A stretch of 41,831 nt of DNA from an archaeon (GCA_024399155.1 JAKSHX010000006.1:1-41831); one strand, 5' to 3'. Shown: positions 25,396 through 34,952, numbered from the stretch's first letter. Notes: generated from the sequence alone by a model not told the origin. Made by a program: numbers and translations.

Positions 25396-25684
25396 TCATA
25401 TCACGGTATTAGCTGAAATCTTGGTTTGTGACAACTTTAATTCTAATATATCGTTAATGATAGAGCTTATTTCCTTCCTGGTGAGCAAGACCGTACATCT
25501 TCTTTTTTTACCTTTCACGGACTCGGCTGGCTGAAAATATAATGTTGGTTTTTGATTCAATTTTTGTATCTGTCTTCTTCATAACTATACCGGGCATTAA
25601 CACTTTACCGCACACAAGCATGTTGAATCTGTCTATCGTGATATATGATTTGATTGCATTAACACGATTAACCTTTTCTAACAC
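25396..25684 (-). pseudogene. Possible decayed gene, two frames, unknown
   Basis: A GTG-started frame of 58 codons (25684 to 25508) contains AIKSYITIDRFNMLVCGKVL and MPGIVMKKTDTKIES, then stops. A second frame shifted by one position continues across a run of seven A with KKRRCTVLL and ISSIINDILELKLSQTKI to a TGA at 25398-25396. The two parts read like one protein interrupted by a frameshift. No family is recognised. Sequencing error in the A run, real decay, or chance are all possible. Confidence 0.35.
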
Positions 25685-25772
25685 CGATCTTTACACGACT
25701 CACATTGTGAATAAACCTTAAGAGAGCTGTTAAACTTAAGATCATATTCTTACAGTAAGTTTCGTTTTGTTC

Positions 25773-26993
25773 TCACTTTTCAAGTGCCATACGAAGTTCC
25801 TCATGATCCCCGGCGTACTCTTTTATGTCTATATTTTTACATGCCGCATCAACCGCCTGACATATTGCTATCGCACCTTTACGTATGCCTTCAGGATGAT
25901 CGGCAACACTCTCATTTGCCTGTATTTGCACATTAAATCCGGACTCTGCAATAATATTAGAAATCATGTCTGGATAGATTCCTCCGGAACATACTGGCAT
26001 AATTTCCTTATATGGCACTGTAATGTTATCGATACATGCATCAAGAAGCCTACGATCTTCTATACTTTCATACATCTTCCCCATTCTCAATGTACCAACA
26101 TACAATGTATCTCCTCCACACATACGAACAATTTTTGAAATTGGAAGCATAGATATTCCGTGGAACGGATCTCTGGTTATTGCGCCATGCATCGTTCTGC
26201 GAACGTGAATTGGTATCTTGATTGATGGATCTTCCACAAGAGATTGAACTGCTGCAAAACCGCATGAGGTAACATCTACCATAAGTTCTTTTGCCCCCCA
26301 ACTTTGAACCTTTTCTGCGATCTCGATAATTTTATCTCCAGATGTACTGACATTAATCGCGTGTATCATCAAATGGCCTTCAGTCTTTAACTTATCAAGT
26401 GCCTCTGCAACCGCAATTGTACGGTCCTCGATAGGGCAAAATTTTTGATTTGAAAGTATTTCGCTATCTTTCCCATTTGTAATTCCTCCCATTCCCGCCT
26501 CAAAAATGTAATCTGCAAATTTCTTAGGTGATAGCCCAATTTTAGGTTTTACTATCGTTCCTATCAAAGGTTTTTTAGGGCGATCAAGTGCTTTTCTCAT
26601 TCCATTAATGCCAAATTTTGGTCCATTAAACTCTTTTAATACACATTTTGGAAAAAACACATCTTCTAATCTAATCTTACTTATAGATTCTAAATCAAAC
26701 AGGTTTCCTGCAATAACACTAAGAATTTGTGGTACTGCATCGACATCTAAACTAAAATTATCAACGGGATATGCGATACGGATGTTCTTGTCGCTAATTT
26801 TCAACACGCGCGCACTGTATTTATCAAATATGTCATCAGTAATGGCACTGGCATTTGTCCATGTTCCGGTAGATTGTTCTGCTGCTATAGATTCTGCAGC
26901 AACGTTCATGGGGAGATCGGTAGTAACACGGTAATCACAAATGATAAAAGCATCTTGATCGATATTTTCTTCAATGTGCATGTAAGAATGCAT
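25773..26993 (-). CDS. RuBisCO large-subunit homologue with altered active site (RuBisCO-like protein)
   Basis: 406 residues with the complete RuBisCO fold order. Preserved by manual alignment (spinach numbers in brackets): E39 [60], T44 and W45 [65, 66], N97 [123], K149 [175], K151 [177], K175 [201], E178 [204], R266 [295], H269 [298], K306 [334] and S336-G338 [379-381]. Altered: S177 [D203, a magnesium ligand], R265 [H294], Y298 [H327], and E361/S362 [G403/G404, phosphate loop]. Archaeal form III enzymes keep all of these. The pattern argues for a form IV-like or otherwise non-carboxylating protein rather than the AMP pathway enzyme. A decayed frame ends five bases upstream. ATG at 26981 is an alternative start. 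The fold is certain; the reaction is unknown. Confidence 0.85.
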   Translation of the reverse strand: MHSYMHIEENIDQDAFIICDYRVTTDLPMNVAAESIAAEQSTGTWTNASAITDDIFDKYSARVLKISDKNIRIAYPVDNFSLDVDAVPQILSVIAGNLFDLESISKIRLEDVFFPKCVLKEFNGPKFGINGMRKALDRPKKPLIGTIVKPKIGLSPKKFADYIFEAGMGGITNGKDSEILSNQKFCPIEDRTIAVAEALDKLKTEGHLMIHAINVSTSGDKIIEIAEKVQSWGAKELMVDVTSCGFAAVQSLVEDPSIKIPIHVRRTMHGAITRDPFHGISMLPISKIVRMCGGDTLYVGTLRMGKMYESIEDRRLLDACIDNITVPYKEIMPVCSGGIYPDMISNIIAESGFNVQIQANESVADHPEGIRKGAIAICQAVDAACKNIDIKEYAGDHEELRMALEK

Positions 26994-26998
26994 TTAGC

Positions 26999-27880
26999 TC
27001 ACCTTCCGAAACATTTTGTCTCTAATTTGCTTTGTAATTGTACTGTAGCATTGATATATCTCGCTGGCGTGCTATCAAATATCAGACTTAACATTTTTGC
27101 AGGGTCGGGAATTTTTCCTTTCACAATAATCTCACCGATATTGCGTTCTTAGACTGTAGCCTTTTTACCAAATCAGTGTCATGGGTGAAAACTTGTGAGT
27201 CTCGGTCAGACATAAAACTGTACTTTGAATTCATTAGATACAAGTTCCAATTGTAATGTTCCCACTTCGTTTATAAAGTCTCCATAAGATGTTACAGTGT
27301 CTGCTCTAACAATACTTCATTAACATTTTTCATTACAGACGCAACAGCGATGTCAACAGTGAGTTTAGTATCGATTCTTTGTTTAACTGAATCATTTACT
27401 GTTAAAATTCCCTGTCTCCGAGGTCACGATTCTGTCGCGTGAGGTTTAATGTTTCTTGCCATACTTGAAGGTGTTCATGATAACTTCAATAGCTGTGCTG
27501 TTTGCAGTGAGTCATATTATATTACTATCACCAACATATTCATACTGGTCTCCCACAATGCATCTAACGGCGTCTCAGAGCTTTTAATAAATATTGTCAT
27601 GTTTTCTTGAGTAGGAGATATCGTATCGCTACGTTTTTTGGTTCTTGACTCTCTAACCGTTGCGTGTATTCTGTTCCGAAGAGATACCGCAGTGCGTCTG
27701 GAATTTAGAAGAACTCTCTTTGATCTCTTTAAATTGGTAAGAAATTGTTCTTATTATTGTCATTATGATTACCAACAAAATCCAAAAGTGCCATCATTAC
27801 TGCCCTGACAATTTTTTTAGTACCGCGAATAGTCACATTTGCTATGGGTGTTGTCGTTTGTTCTATACTCGTGAGTGATC
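26999..27880 (-). pseudogene. Probable decayed gene of about 290 codons, unknown
   Basis: Successive minus-strand pieces read like one protein broken by stops and frame changes. From upstream they contain IEQTTTPIANVTIRGTKKIV followed by RAVMMALLDFVG, then VGDQYEYVGDSNII, a TGA, LTANSTAIEVIMNTFKYGKK, VNDSVKQRIDTKLTVDIAVA followed by SVMKNVNEVLLE, SYGDFINEVGTLQLELVS, and finally GKIPDPAKMLSLIF and ARYINATVQLQSKLETKCFG before TGA. That TGA lies five bases before the RuBisCO-like ATG, as if the two once formed an operon. I cannot name the family. Chance open runs may account for some pieces. Confidence 0.45.
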
Positions 27881-28067
27881 ATTTCTCAATATAAGATTGG
27901 ATAATTAGTACATCAATGATATTTTGAAGCGGTTATTATTTTCTGGATGCCTTATTTTATGCATCAGAATCATAAACGGTGTGTAAAAAATAATAAAAAT
28001 TTTAGAGATTTAAATCAGGTAAGTGTGTGGCTATGATAATTTAATTTGCAACCGATGACGCAATTGT

Positions 28068-28076
28068 TTAATAAAG
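28068..28076 (+). promoter_or_regulatory. TATA box for the gene at 28096
   Basis: TTTAATAAA lies 20-28 bases before the ATG, suiting an almost leaderless transcript. No Shine-Dalgarno sequence is present, which supports that reading. Confidence 0.4.
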
Positions 28077-28095
28077 TCGCCTATATGGTGTTTTT

Positions 28096-29592
28096 ATGAT
28101 TGATAGGAAGAGAATGAAAATTAGGGGTATAAAGCATACACCTAAAAGGTTGGAGAGCGACATTCTCGAAAAATCAAAAAATCTCTGGGAAAATCCTTCG
28201 CTAATCAGGCCAAAATGCGCTGGAAAATGTTTCTTGTGCTCATTTGATAAAACATTTTCTTCCATCAATAAAATTAGATTGTTGAAAAAAGATTCTGACG
28301 CTTTAGTTAAGCTTGCTTCCAGTGGAAACGATGATATTTTTAAGGCTTATTGTGCAACAGTTTCACTTTATGCTGCAGGTAGTGTTCCATATCTAGCGAC
28401 AACCAAATTGGCTGGTGAAGAAGTATCCTTTGCACAAAGGGGATCAGTCGAAAAAGACAAGTTGATTGGTGCGCTTTACTACGATGATCCGAAGATTAGA
28501 TTACTGTTATTCAATACTATAGCTAAAAAAAGGAGTCTTCATATCTATTCATTCGGTGAAGATCTCGTATGCGCAAAAAAGCCGAATATGCCTGTGGATT
28601 ACGTATATGATACATTTTGGGACACCCCTTATGAATTTCCTGGCGATGGTTTACGATGTGAACATGAATCGGATGGAGCACTCATCATTAAAATTTTATC
28701 AGCTAAAGAAAGAATTCGAATTTGTAATAACTGTGCTAAGGAGATATCTACCTTGCAACATATTATCGCGAGAATGGTCGCGGTGAATGTATTAGATGAC
28801 TTTGAAGTGTATGTGGAACACAAGTATCACAACGAAAATGAGGATGGAATTGTAAAAATTGATGAAAAAACTCTAAAAGATTACTCTTTAGGTCTAATAA
28901 ACGATGTAAGCCTCTTAAATTTGATTATCAAGGATAAAATCAGTACACTAAAAAACAGCAATATCCTAACATATATTATTGGATCTAAAAATTACGGTTC
29001 TAAGACTGAAGAGTTCTTAAATAATCTTAAAGGGTCGGAAATCGACATCAAGGCTATTTCAGAATATCTCAGAAGAAATCCGAGATCGGTCATCATACGT
29101 GATGAGAGGGCTACCGAAGCTTTGAGAGAAATATGGTCTGATTATAGAGGAGTTATTACAGCATTAACATCTGAGAAAATTGCAAATTTATTTGGAGATG
29201 TCTCTAAACTTAATCCATCACAAATCTTGAAAGATGCGTACAGTAAATACATCTCATTTGATGTAGTGTCACGGCTACCTGTGTTTAAACAACCTGGTGT
29301 TATGACAAAATACGCCGATAATTATACAAAAGCAGCAAAGGTCGGAGGGCCTGACATGCTTAGACAAAGCATTCTCGAAATTGCACCTAGAGACTCTAAG
29401 ACCCGCTCGTTATCCATAGCGTTTACCATTGCTATGGGTATCGAACCGATTATTAAATGCACAGAAAAAGAAATGGACTTCGCGGTCTACCTTCTTCCTT
29501 TTGTGAAACAGGTCATAGAATCTGATGGTGAAAAATATCGTGAAAATATGAATGTCCTCCTAACAGCTACTGGGAGTTGCGAAAGTGTTTAA
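28096..29592 (+). CDS. Unknown 498-residue protein with two cysteine clusters
   Basis: The family is not recognised. A lysine- and arginine-rich N-terminus is followed by CAGKCFLC (residues about 41-48), a CxxxCxxC pattern. A second set, CEH and later CNNC, lies near residues 195-215. Both could bind zinc or an Fe-S cluster; the first resembles a radical SAM motif, but no SAM-binding barrel features follow. The C-terminal half is mostly helical (VIIRDERATEALREIWSDYR). No membrane segment or P-loop is seen. It stands alone, convergent with taw2 and overlapping it by four bases. Codon use and length leave no doubt that it is a real gene. Confidence 0.7.
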   Translation: MIDRKRMKIRGIKHTPKRLESDILEKSKNLWENPSLIRPKCAGKCFLCSFDKTFSSINKIRLLKKDSDALVKLASSGNDDIFKAYCATVSLYAAGSVPYLATTKLAGEEVSFAQRGSVEKDKLIGALYYDDPKIRLLLFNTIAKKRSLHIYSFGEDLVCAKKPNMPVDYVYDTFWDTPYEFPGDGLRCEHESDGALIIKILSAKERIRICNNCAKEISTLQHIIARMVAVNVLDDFEVYVEHKYHNENEDGIVKIDEKTLKDYSLGLINDVSLLNLIIKDKISTLKNSNILTYIIGSKNYGSKTEEFLNNLKGSEIDIKAISEYLRRNPRSVIIRDERATEALREIWSDYRGVITALTSEKIANLFGDVSKLNPSQILKDAYSKYISFDVVSRLPVFKQPGVMTKYADNYTKAAKVGGPDMLRQSILEIAPRDSKTRSLSIAFTIAMGIEPIIKCTEKEMDFAVYLLPFVKQVIESDGEKYRENMNVLLTATGSCESV

Positions 29593-30605
29593 GATATTTT
29601 GACATCTATTACGTAGTGTGAAACAGATGGGGCAAAGGATTTTACTTCCCTTATATTTTTTATTTCGTATCTTCCAGGGCAGTATTTGTCAAATATTTCG
29701 TTTACCATTTTTCGATACTCACGAATATGGAAAGTATCGTGGTAGTGTATCATCCCTCCAGGTTTAATCATCCTCAAAGCTTTCAACAAAAAATCTGAGG
29801 TCTTTTTAACATACCCCATTAGTACTCTGTCAACGGTAGCGTCTTCAATATCTAAATCACGGTTATCTCCTAGCACAGGAATCACAATATTGCTGACATC
29901 GTTCAATTCAATGTTTTTCTTTAGAAATTTAAAGGATTCTGGATTTTTTTCACATGCGATTACTCTGTATGGATTGGCAAATTTAGCTATTGGCAACGTG
30001 AAATACCCAATACCAGCGAACATATCAACAACGGTTTCTCCAGTACAGTCTAAAAATTTCATACGTTTCCTTTCATCCATATTGCCAGAAGCAAACATTA
30101 CTTTTGTTACATCCAGGCTGTATAATATACCGTTCTCTAATCTGGTACCTTCAGTTTGTGTACCATAAATGATTTCCATGCTAGGTCTTCTAAATTCTCC
30201 CGATATGCCTTTCCTATCTACACACACTGTATCCATTTTCAACTGATTGGCATATGCTTTACCTATTCTCTGTTTATACGGCTCTGCGGATTTCTCAAGC
30301 TTTATGATAACGATTCTTCCAATATATTCCCATTTTCTAGGAAGATTATTGAGAATATTTTTTGGAAGATCTGAAAGGTCCGCTAGTATACGCTCTTGTG
30401 GAGATGTCCTGCATATAAACTGAACAGGACTCTCTGCAAAATCGTATCCCATTTTAGTTACTACATCTTCTTTGCCTTCTAAAATTGGAATAAATCTACA
30501 TCCTTCTCCCTTGGAAATTTTAATATTTCTGTTAATTAACCCCAGCCGTAAAAATCTTGGAATAATTTTTGATGCTTTGGACGCTGGGATCCTAGCGAAC
30601 ATCAT
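29589..30605 (-). CDS. taw2: Wyosine pathway aminocarboxypropyltransferase Taw2 (Trm5-like fold)
   Basis: 338 residues. The SAM loop VVDMFAGIGYFTLPIAK and the GDNRDL...DRVLMGYV pair point to Taw2/TYW2, which adds the aminocarboxypropyl group to 4-demethylwyosine at position 37 of tRNA-Phe. The related Trm5 would have NLP in place of MGY. The start ATG overlaps the stop of the flavoprotein gene. Trm5 is the alternative call and is judged less likely. Confidence 0.82.
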   Translation of the reverse strand: MMFARIPASKASKIIPRFLRLGLINRNIKISKGEGCRFIPILEGKEDVVTKMGYDFAESPVQFICRTSPQERILADLSDLPKNILNNLPRKWEYIGRIVIIKLEKSAEPYKQRIGKAYANQLKMDTVCVDRKGISGEFRRPSMEIIYGTQTEGTRLENGILYSLDVTKVMFASGNMDERKRMKFLDCTGETVVDMFAGIGYFTLPIAKFANPYRVIACEKNPESFKFLKKNIELNDVSNIVIPVLGDNRDLDIEDATVDRVLMGYVKKTSDFLLKALRMIKPGGMIHYHDTFHIREYRKMVNEIFDKYCPGRYEIKNIREVKSFAPSVSHYVIDVKIS

Positions 30606-31750
30606 TTTCGAACCTTCGATTTAATTACTACTGATATTAACTTAATAGCAACTGATATATTATGAAAAATGGCAATCACCGATGTATTCGGCCTGTCTAT
30701 ATCAACAGAGTTAAGAACCTCATTTACACTTTTCATGTACGGGTAAATATTGTTCATATCACTGTTATTGAATCCGAGGTATGTTTTTCTGAATATATAA
30801 GATAACTTCAATTCTTTTCCTATCTCATGGTTCCATCTTTTGTAATACTTAGACAATACTTTTTCAGAAAAATTATTCATAGCGAATGCTTCCTCGGCTG
30901 TTTGGCATAGTGGTATTACAGACTTCATAATTGGGTAAATGCCTCCAGCAGAGACAGGCTTCACATGACAAGCCGCATCTCCTATTAGCATCACATTGTT
31001 GGCATATATTCTACGTTTTATGCCCATTGGTATCTTTCCAGAATACTTCGCTATAATTTTTTTATTCCTAAGCTCAGACTTTGAAAGAAGTACTTTCATA
31101 TATTCTGAGGGCGGTCCAGCTGATAGTGTGGTGCATAATCCTACACGAGTGTACTCACCAAATGGAATCTCCCATGAGAATAACCCAGGCGCTATGTCTG
31201 TACCTATACGTATTCTGATCAGGTCTTGTACTTCCATCGTATGTTGTACATCATACTCTAAACCGCGAATAAATTCTGTTGGTTGATTATTTGATATGGA
31301 ATTGGATACTTTGGAAGAGTGACCGTCTGCTCCAACAATTAACTTTGTATTTATATCATCAGCGGATGTGCAGACTCTGGCAGTCCCACTATTAATCGAG
31401 TGCCCCTTGTATTTTGTTGAATATCTGAACTCCGCGCCTGCATCAATTGCTATTTCTGCAAGTTTTCTATCAAAATCCACTCTGTCGATAAGAACTGCCT
31501 TATCGTCGTGAGAACGAACTATAATACTTTTTCCGTTGGGAAAAATTACTTCTGCACCAGTAAACTTATTAAGAATTCTCGGTTTAGCGCCGGAAAGGTC
31601 TATTGACGTTTTGGTGACTATCCCGGCGCACTGCATCGGCACACCTGAAAAGGGATGATCCTCCAAAACAACTACATCATATTTTCTGGCTAGTATCGCC
31701 GCAGTTCTTGAGCCTGCGGGTCCACCACCGACGACTACGACGTCGGCCAT
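30602..31750 (-). CDS. Second geranylgeranyl reductase family flavoprotein
   Basis: 382 residues from ATG at 31750; TTG at 31753 precedes it. The FAD motif VVVGGGPAGSRTAA is at the N-terminus, followed by MQCAGIVT and FSWEIPFGEYTRVGL, which correspond to the RCGEF and YGWIIP regions of the paralogue at 7150-8244. The C-terminal 80 residues differ and end in basic residues. It may reduce archaeal prenyl lipids or another isoprenoid; the substrate is open. The start lies within the stop region of the transaldolase gene. Confidence 0.78.
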   Translation of the reverse strand: MADVVVVGGGPAGSRTAAILARKYDVVVLEDHPFSGVPMQCAGIVTKTSIDLSGAKPRILNKFTGAEVIFPNGKSIIVRSHDDKAVLIDRVDFDRKLAEIAIDAGAEFRYSTKYKGHSINSGTARVCTSADDINTKLIVGADGHSSKVSNSISNNQPTEFIRGLEYDVQHTMEVQDLIRIRIGTDIAPGLFSWEIPFGEYTRVGLCTTLSAGPPSEYMKVLLSKSELRNKKIIAKYSGKIPMGIKRRIYANNVMLIGDAACHVKPVSAGGIYPIMKSVIPLCQTAEEAFAMNNFSEKVLSKYYKRWNHEIGKELKLSYIFRKTYLGFNNSDMNNIYPYMKSVNEVLNSVDIDRPNTSVIAIFHNISVAIKLISVVIKSKVRK

Positions 31751-31754
31751 CAAA

Positions 31755-32405
31755 TCACAATAAATTTAGTTTTTTATAGTCATCGATGAACTTATTGATT
31801 CCATCATCCGTCTTCGGATGAGAAATCATGAGCTTTAATACATTATATGGAATAGTTGCAATGTCACATCCTGCCAGCGCTGCATCTAAGACGTGTCCTG
31901 GGTGTCTAATACTGGCAGCGATGATTTCTGTGTTGAAGTTGTAGTTACTGAACACCGTTGTCGTCTGATCAATAAGTTCAGAACCATTTGACCCTATATC
32001 ATCGAGACGTCCTACAAAGAGAGAAACGAATGCCGCTCCTGCCTTCGCTGCCAAAAGTGCTTGTTGTACTGAGAATATTAGCGTAACATTGACTTTGATA
32101 CCTTCTGACGAGAGTATCTTCGTAGCCTTAAGGGCCTCGGTGGACATGGGGAGTTTAATATTAACATTTTTATGAATTTCTGCAAATTTGCGCCCTTCCA
32201 TGACCATTCCTTTTACATCTAGAGGCATGACTTCCACAGAAATTGGCCCATTAATCATTCTTGAAATGTTCCAGATGTGTGAAACGACATCGAAAACGCC
32301 TTCTTTAGCCATAAGACTTGGATTGGTTGTAACCCCGTCTACAATTCCCCAACTACTTACTTCATGAATTTGGTCTAAGTTTGCTGTGTCTATGAAAATT
32401 TTCAT
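31755..32405 (-). CDS. Transaldolase (short TalC/FSA-like type)
   Basis: 216 residues, the short transaldolase class. [16 protein letters not shown] and [13 protein letters not shown] open the barrel, and the Schiff-base lysine fits in [13 protein letters not shown]. It transfers a dihydroxyacetone unit between sugar phosphates; fructose-6-phosphate aldolase is a close alternative. Linkage to both transketolase halves favours transaldolase in pentose phosphate synthesis. The ATG overlaps the preceding stop. Confidence 0.87.
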   Translation of the reverse strand: MKIFIDTANLDQIHEVSSWGIVDGVTTNPSLMAKEGVFDVVSHIWNISRMINGPISVEVMPLDVKGMVMEGRKFAEIHKNVNIKLPMSTEALKATKILSSEGIKVNVTLIFSVQQALLAAKAGAAFVSLFVGRLDDIGSNGSELIDQTTTVFSNYNFNTEIIAASIRHPGHVLDAALAGCDIATIPYNVLKLMISHPKTDDGINKFIDDYKKLNLL

Positions 32406-33352
32406 TTAGCTTCCCCGTAATTTTTTTTAAAAATTGAAATTTCCGCTGCCTTAACAATATTTTCTATGGTGAGGCCGTACTTCTTCATGAGATCTTCCGC
32501 TCTACCAGACTCACCAAATGTATCATTCGTACCTATTCTTATGAGTGGCACGAATAATTCCCCAAGAAGAAATTCTGCAACAGCGGAGCCTAATCCTCCT
32601 ATAATACTATGCTCTTCAGCAGTGACCACACATCGCGTTTTAGAGACGGAATCTTTGATACATTTTGTGTCGAGAGGCTTGATGGTGGATACGTTAATTA
32701 CCTCTGCGTTGATGCCTCTTGCCTTCAGAACATCGGCTGCGTCGAGGCATGTAGAAACCAGTTGCCCAGTTCCTATAAGCGTTATATCTTTACCTTCCCT
32801 CAGTACTTTTGCCTTACCGATATTGAATTTCACTCCTTCTTCTGTTACTATGGGAAAAACGCCACGTCCGAGCCTCATATAACACGGTCCTTTATACTCT
32901 GCCAGTGCCAAAGTGGCTGAATATGCTTCGTATGCGTCTGCGGGTGAAATGACTACCATGTTGGGTATGGAACGCATAATTGATATGTCTTCTAAACCTT
33001 GATGGGAAGCTCCGTCCTCTCCGACGCTGATGCCAGCGTGGGTAGAAACTATTTTAACATTATTTTTAGGGTATGCAACCGCAAGTCTAATTTGTTCCCA
33101 ACAGCGTCCAGTTGCAAACACTGCGAATGTCGATACAAAGACAGTTTTTCCAGAAATCGCAAGACCGGATGCGACACCGATCATATTTTGCTCTGCTATT
33201 CCGACTTCAATGAATCTGTCTGGTGCTATTTTTTGGAACTCTGATGTTTTAGTAGATTTTGCAATATCCGCATCAAGGACAACGACGTCTCTTCTTGTCT
33301 TGGCTAATTCTGTAAGTGCCTTTCCGTAGTAATTACGTTGAGCTAACTTCAT
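32402..33352 (-). CDS. Transketolase, C-terminal subunit
   Basis: 316 residues: the pyrimidine-binding and C-terminal domains of transketolase. [20 protein letters not shown] contains the glutamate that activates thiamine diphosphate, and [19 protein letters not shown] is the substrate loop. In archaea transketolase is often split into two genes, and the other half lies directly upstream with stop and start overlapping. Confidence 0.92.
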   Translation of the reverse strand: MKLAQRNYYGKALTELAKTRRDVVVLDADIAKSTKTSEFQKIAPDRFIEVGIAEQNMIGVASGLAISGKTVFVSTFAVFATGRCWEQIRLAVAYPKNNVKIVSTHAGISVGEDGASHQGLEDISIMRSIPNMVVISPADAYEAYSATLALAEYKGPCYMRLGRGVFPIVTEEGVKFNIGKAKVLREGKDITLIGTGQLVSTCLDAADVLKARGINAEVINVSTIKPLDTKCIKDSVSKTRCVVTAEEHSIIGGLGSAVAEFLLGELFVPLIRIGTNDTFGESGRAEDLMKKYGLTIENIVKAAEISIFKKNYGEAK

Positions 33353-34170
33353 TATATCAGCCTCTTTAGCTCCGTCAATGCCCTTGCATACTCATCTTTG
33401 TTACACACCTTTCCGTGAAATTCGGCATTATTCTCCATGAATGATACACCTTTTCCTTTCACGGTATTAAAAATAATAACTGTGGGTCCTGTCCTAAATG
33501 TTTTAACATTCTCAAACGCTGCGATTATTTTGTTTATATTATGACCGTCTGATTCTATTACGTTCCATCCAAACGACAACCATTTCTCTGGCAGTGGGTC
33601 GATGGCCATAATTTCTTCGGTGTCACCACAAATCTGTAAACGATTTCGGTCTACAATAGCGACGAGATTGTTTAGATTGTAGTTAGAAGCGAGCATTGCA
33701 GCTTCCCAATTTTGTCCACTCTGAAGTTCTCCGTCTCCGAGCATGCAGTATACCTTATAATTTTTTGTATCTATTTTGCCAGCAAGCGCTATACCACAAG
33801 CTATGCTGAGTCCTTGCCCTAACGAACCCGTAGATGCTTCTACACCAGGGATTTTTTTATAAACGGGGTGCCCCTGAAGATTTGAACCTAATTGCCTCAA
33901 TGTTTTAAGATCGTCAACAGGAAAATATCCAGCCTCAGCCAGTGCAGCGTATAATACAGGTGCGGCATGTCCTTTTGAAAGTATAAAACGATCTCTGTCT
34001 GCCCACACTGGGTTTTTACAATCATGTCTCATTACTCTAAAATATAGCACCGCCACAATATCTGCGGCAGATAGTGATCCACCGGGATGTCCGGAACTAG
34101 CGGCCACTGTCATCTCGATTACATGCAATCTGAGAATATTGGCTATTCTCTGGATTTTCTCCACATCCAT
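33352..34170 (-). CDS. Transketolase, N-terminal subunit
   Basis: 272 residues: the thiamine-diphosphate domain. SSGHPGGSLSAADIVAVLYF at the N-terminus and GDGELQSGQNWEAAMLA (the GDG...N cofactor motif) are diagnostic. It works with the C-terminal subunit to make pentoses without the oxidative pathway. GGTGA lies upstream of the ATG. Confidence 0.93.
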   Translation of the reverse strand: MDVEKIQRIANILRLHVIEMTVAASSGHPGGSLSAADIVAVLYFRVMRHDCKNPVWADRDRFILSKGHAAPVLYAALAEAGYFPVDDLKTLRQLGSNLQGHPVYKKIPGVEASTGSLGQGLSIACGIALAGKIDTKNYKVYCMLGDGELQSGQNWEAAMLASNYNLNNLVAIVDRNRLQICGDTEEIMAIDPLPEKWLSFGWNVIESDGHNINKIIAAFENVKTFRTGPTVIIFNTVKGKGVSFMENNAEFHGKVCNKDEYARALTELKRLI

Positions 34171-34181
34171 TTATTCACCGA

Positions 34182-34934
34182 TCAATCACTTTCAATCCTA
34201 GGTGCAAGAAGATACTTCACTGAACTTTTGCCATCGGAGAGAGCAAAATTAAGCATTAATGGATAGTCGTTATCCAACTCGATCTTTACTGAGATGTTAG
34301 ACGGGACAGTTTTAATGAGATTAGAGAAATAATCAAGTGGGAACATGCTGCGGTAACGCTGATTCGCTGCCCCTTCTCCGGCAGTGAGACTGATAAGTTG
34401 TGATTTGTCAAGTTTAAGACTAATAGAGTCAGTATCCCCGTCACATGCAAGTTCGAAGTAATCAGAACTGACTGTGAGGGAAATATGGTCAGATATATTT
34501 TCTGATGCTCTAATTCCTCTTTGAAGCTCTATGGCTGATACTTCAACTGCTGAAGAAAGATTAAGTTGTGGTACCTTTGGGTCACTCATACTTGATGTAT
34601 CTATAACATTCATGCGCCTTGTGATGTTGCCAACTTTAAAGATTAACCTTCCACAACTTTCATCCTGTTCTATTGAAATTATATCACACGGAGAGGAGAG
34701 TTTGAGAACGTCTTTTACTTTGTCCAGGTCAAGGCCTATTTCAGTTTGACTGGCAGTATAAGACTCAAATGCGCTCGCATCAATGTTGAGTTCGATCATG
34801 GCAATGTGCGCTGGGTCAACTGCTTTGAGTGTTATTTCTTTGGGCGAAATTGAGAACTTAACCTCGTCTATAAGTGTTGATATTACATTTACCAATCCTT
34901 TAAGTGTGTCTGCCTTAACTTCTGCTTTAAACAT
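34182..34934 (-). CDS. pcn: DNA polymerase sliding clamp PCNA
   Basis: 250 residues, the usual size. MFKAEVKADTLKGLVNVIST opens the first domain, LKAVDPAHIAMIELNI is the conserved clamp segment, and the C-terminal YLLAPRIESD ends the second domain. It forms the trimeric ring that holds polymerases on DNA. GAGGGT precedes the ATG. It lies 11 bases before the transketolase start, so replication and sugar genes may share a transcript. Confidence 0.92.
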   Translation of the reverse strand: MFKAEVKADTLKGLVNVISTLIDEVKFSISPKEITLKAVDPAHIAMIELNIDASAFESYTASQTEIGLDLDKVKDVLKLSSPCDIISIEQDESCGRLIFKVGNITRRMNVIDTSSMSDPKVPQLNLSSAVEVSAIELQRGIRASENISDHISLTVSSDYFELACDGDTDSISLKLDKSQLISLTAGEGAANQRYRSMFPLDYFSNLIKTVPSNISVKIELDNDYPLMLNFALSDGKSSVKYLLAPRIESD

Positions 34935-34952
34935 GGTAAGTACCCTCTAGCC

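Larger units (their letters stand above)
25118..25772. other. Gap between folD and the RuBisCO-like gene
   Basis: The left end holds the folD promoter. The right half contains a broken minus-strand frame (25396-25684). A short GTTCAAATC on the minus strand near 25231 looks like a tRNA T loop, but no stems form. Nothing else was recognised. Confidence 0.45.
26994..28095. other. Long gap upstream of the RuBisCO-like gene
   Basis: About 1.1 kb without an intact gene. Most of it (26999-27880) has minus-strand protein-like pieces in changing frames. The remaining 200 bases are AT-rich and contain the promoter of the plus-strand gene at 28096. Confidence 0.5.

Noticed and set aside
25773-26993. 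Ordinary archaeal form III RuBisCO
   Set aside because: The fold and many residues match, but four active-site positions including a magnesium ligand and both active-site histidines differ, so a standard carboxylase label would mislead.
28136-28242. Radical SAM motif in the 498-residue protein
   Set aside because: CAGKCFLC has the right spacing, but no glycine-rich SAM site or barrel pattern follows and a second cysteine set suggests metal binding instead.
29589-30605. Trm5 tRNA guanine-37 methyltransferase
   Set aside because: The motif after the SAM site reads MGY rather than NLP, which fits Taw2 better.
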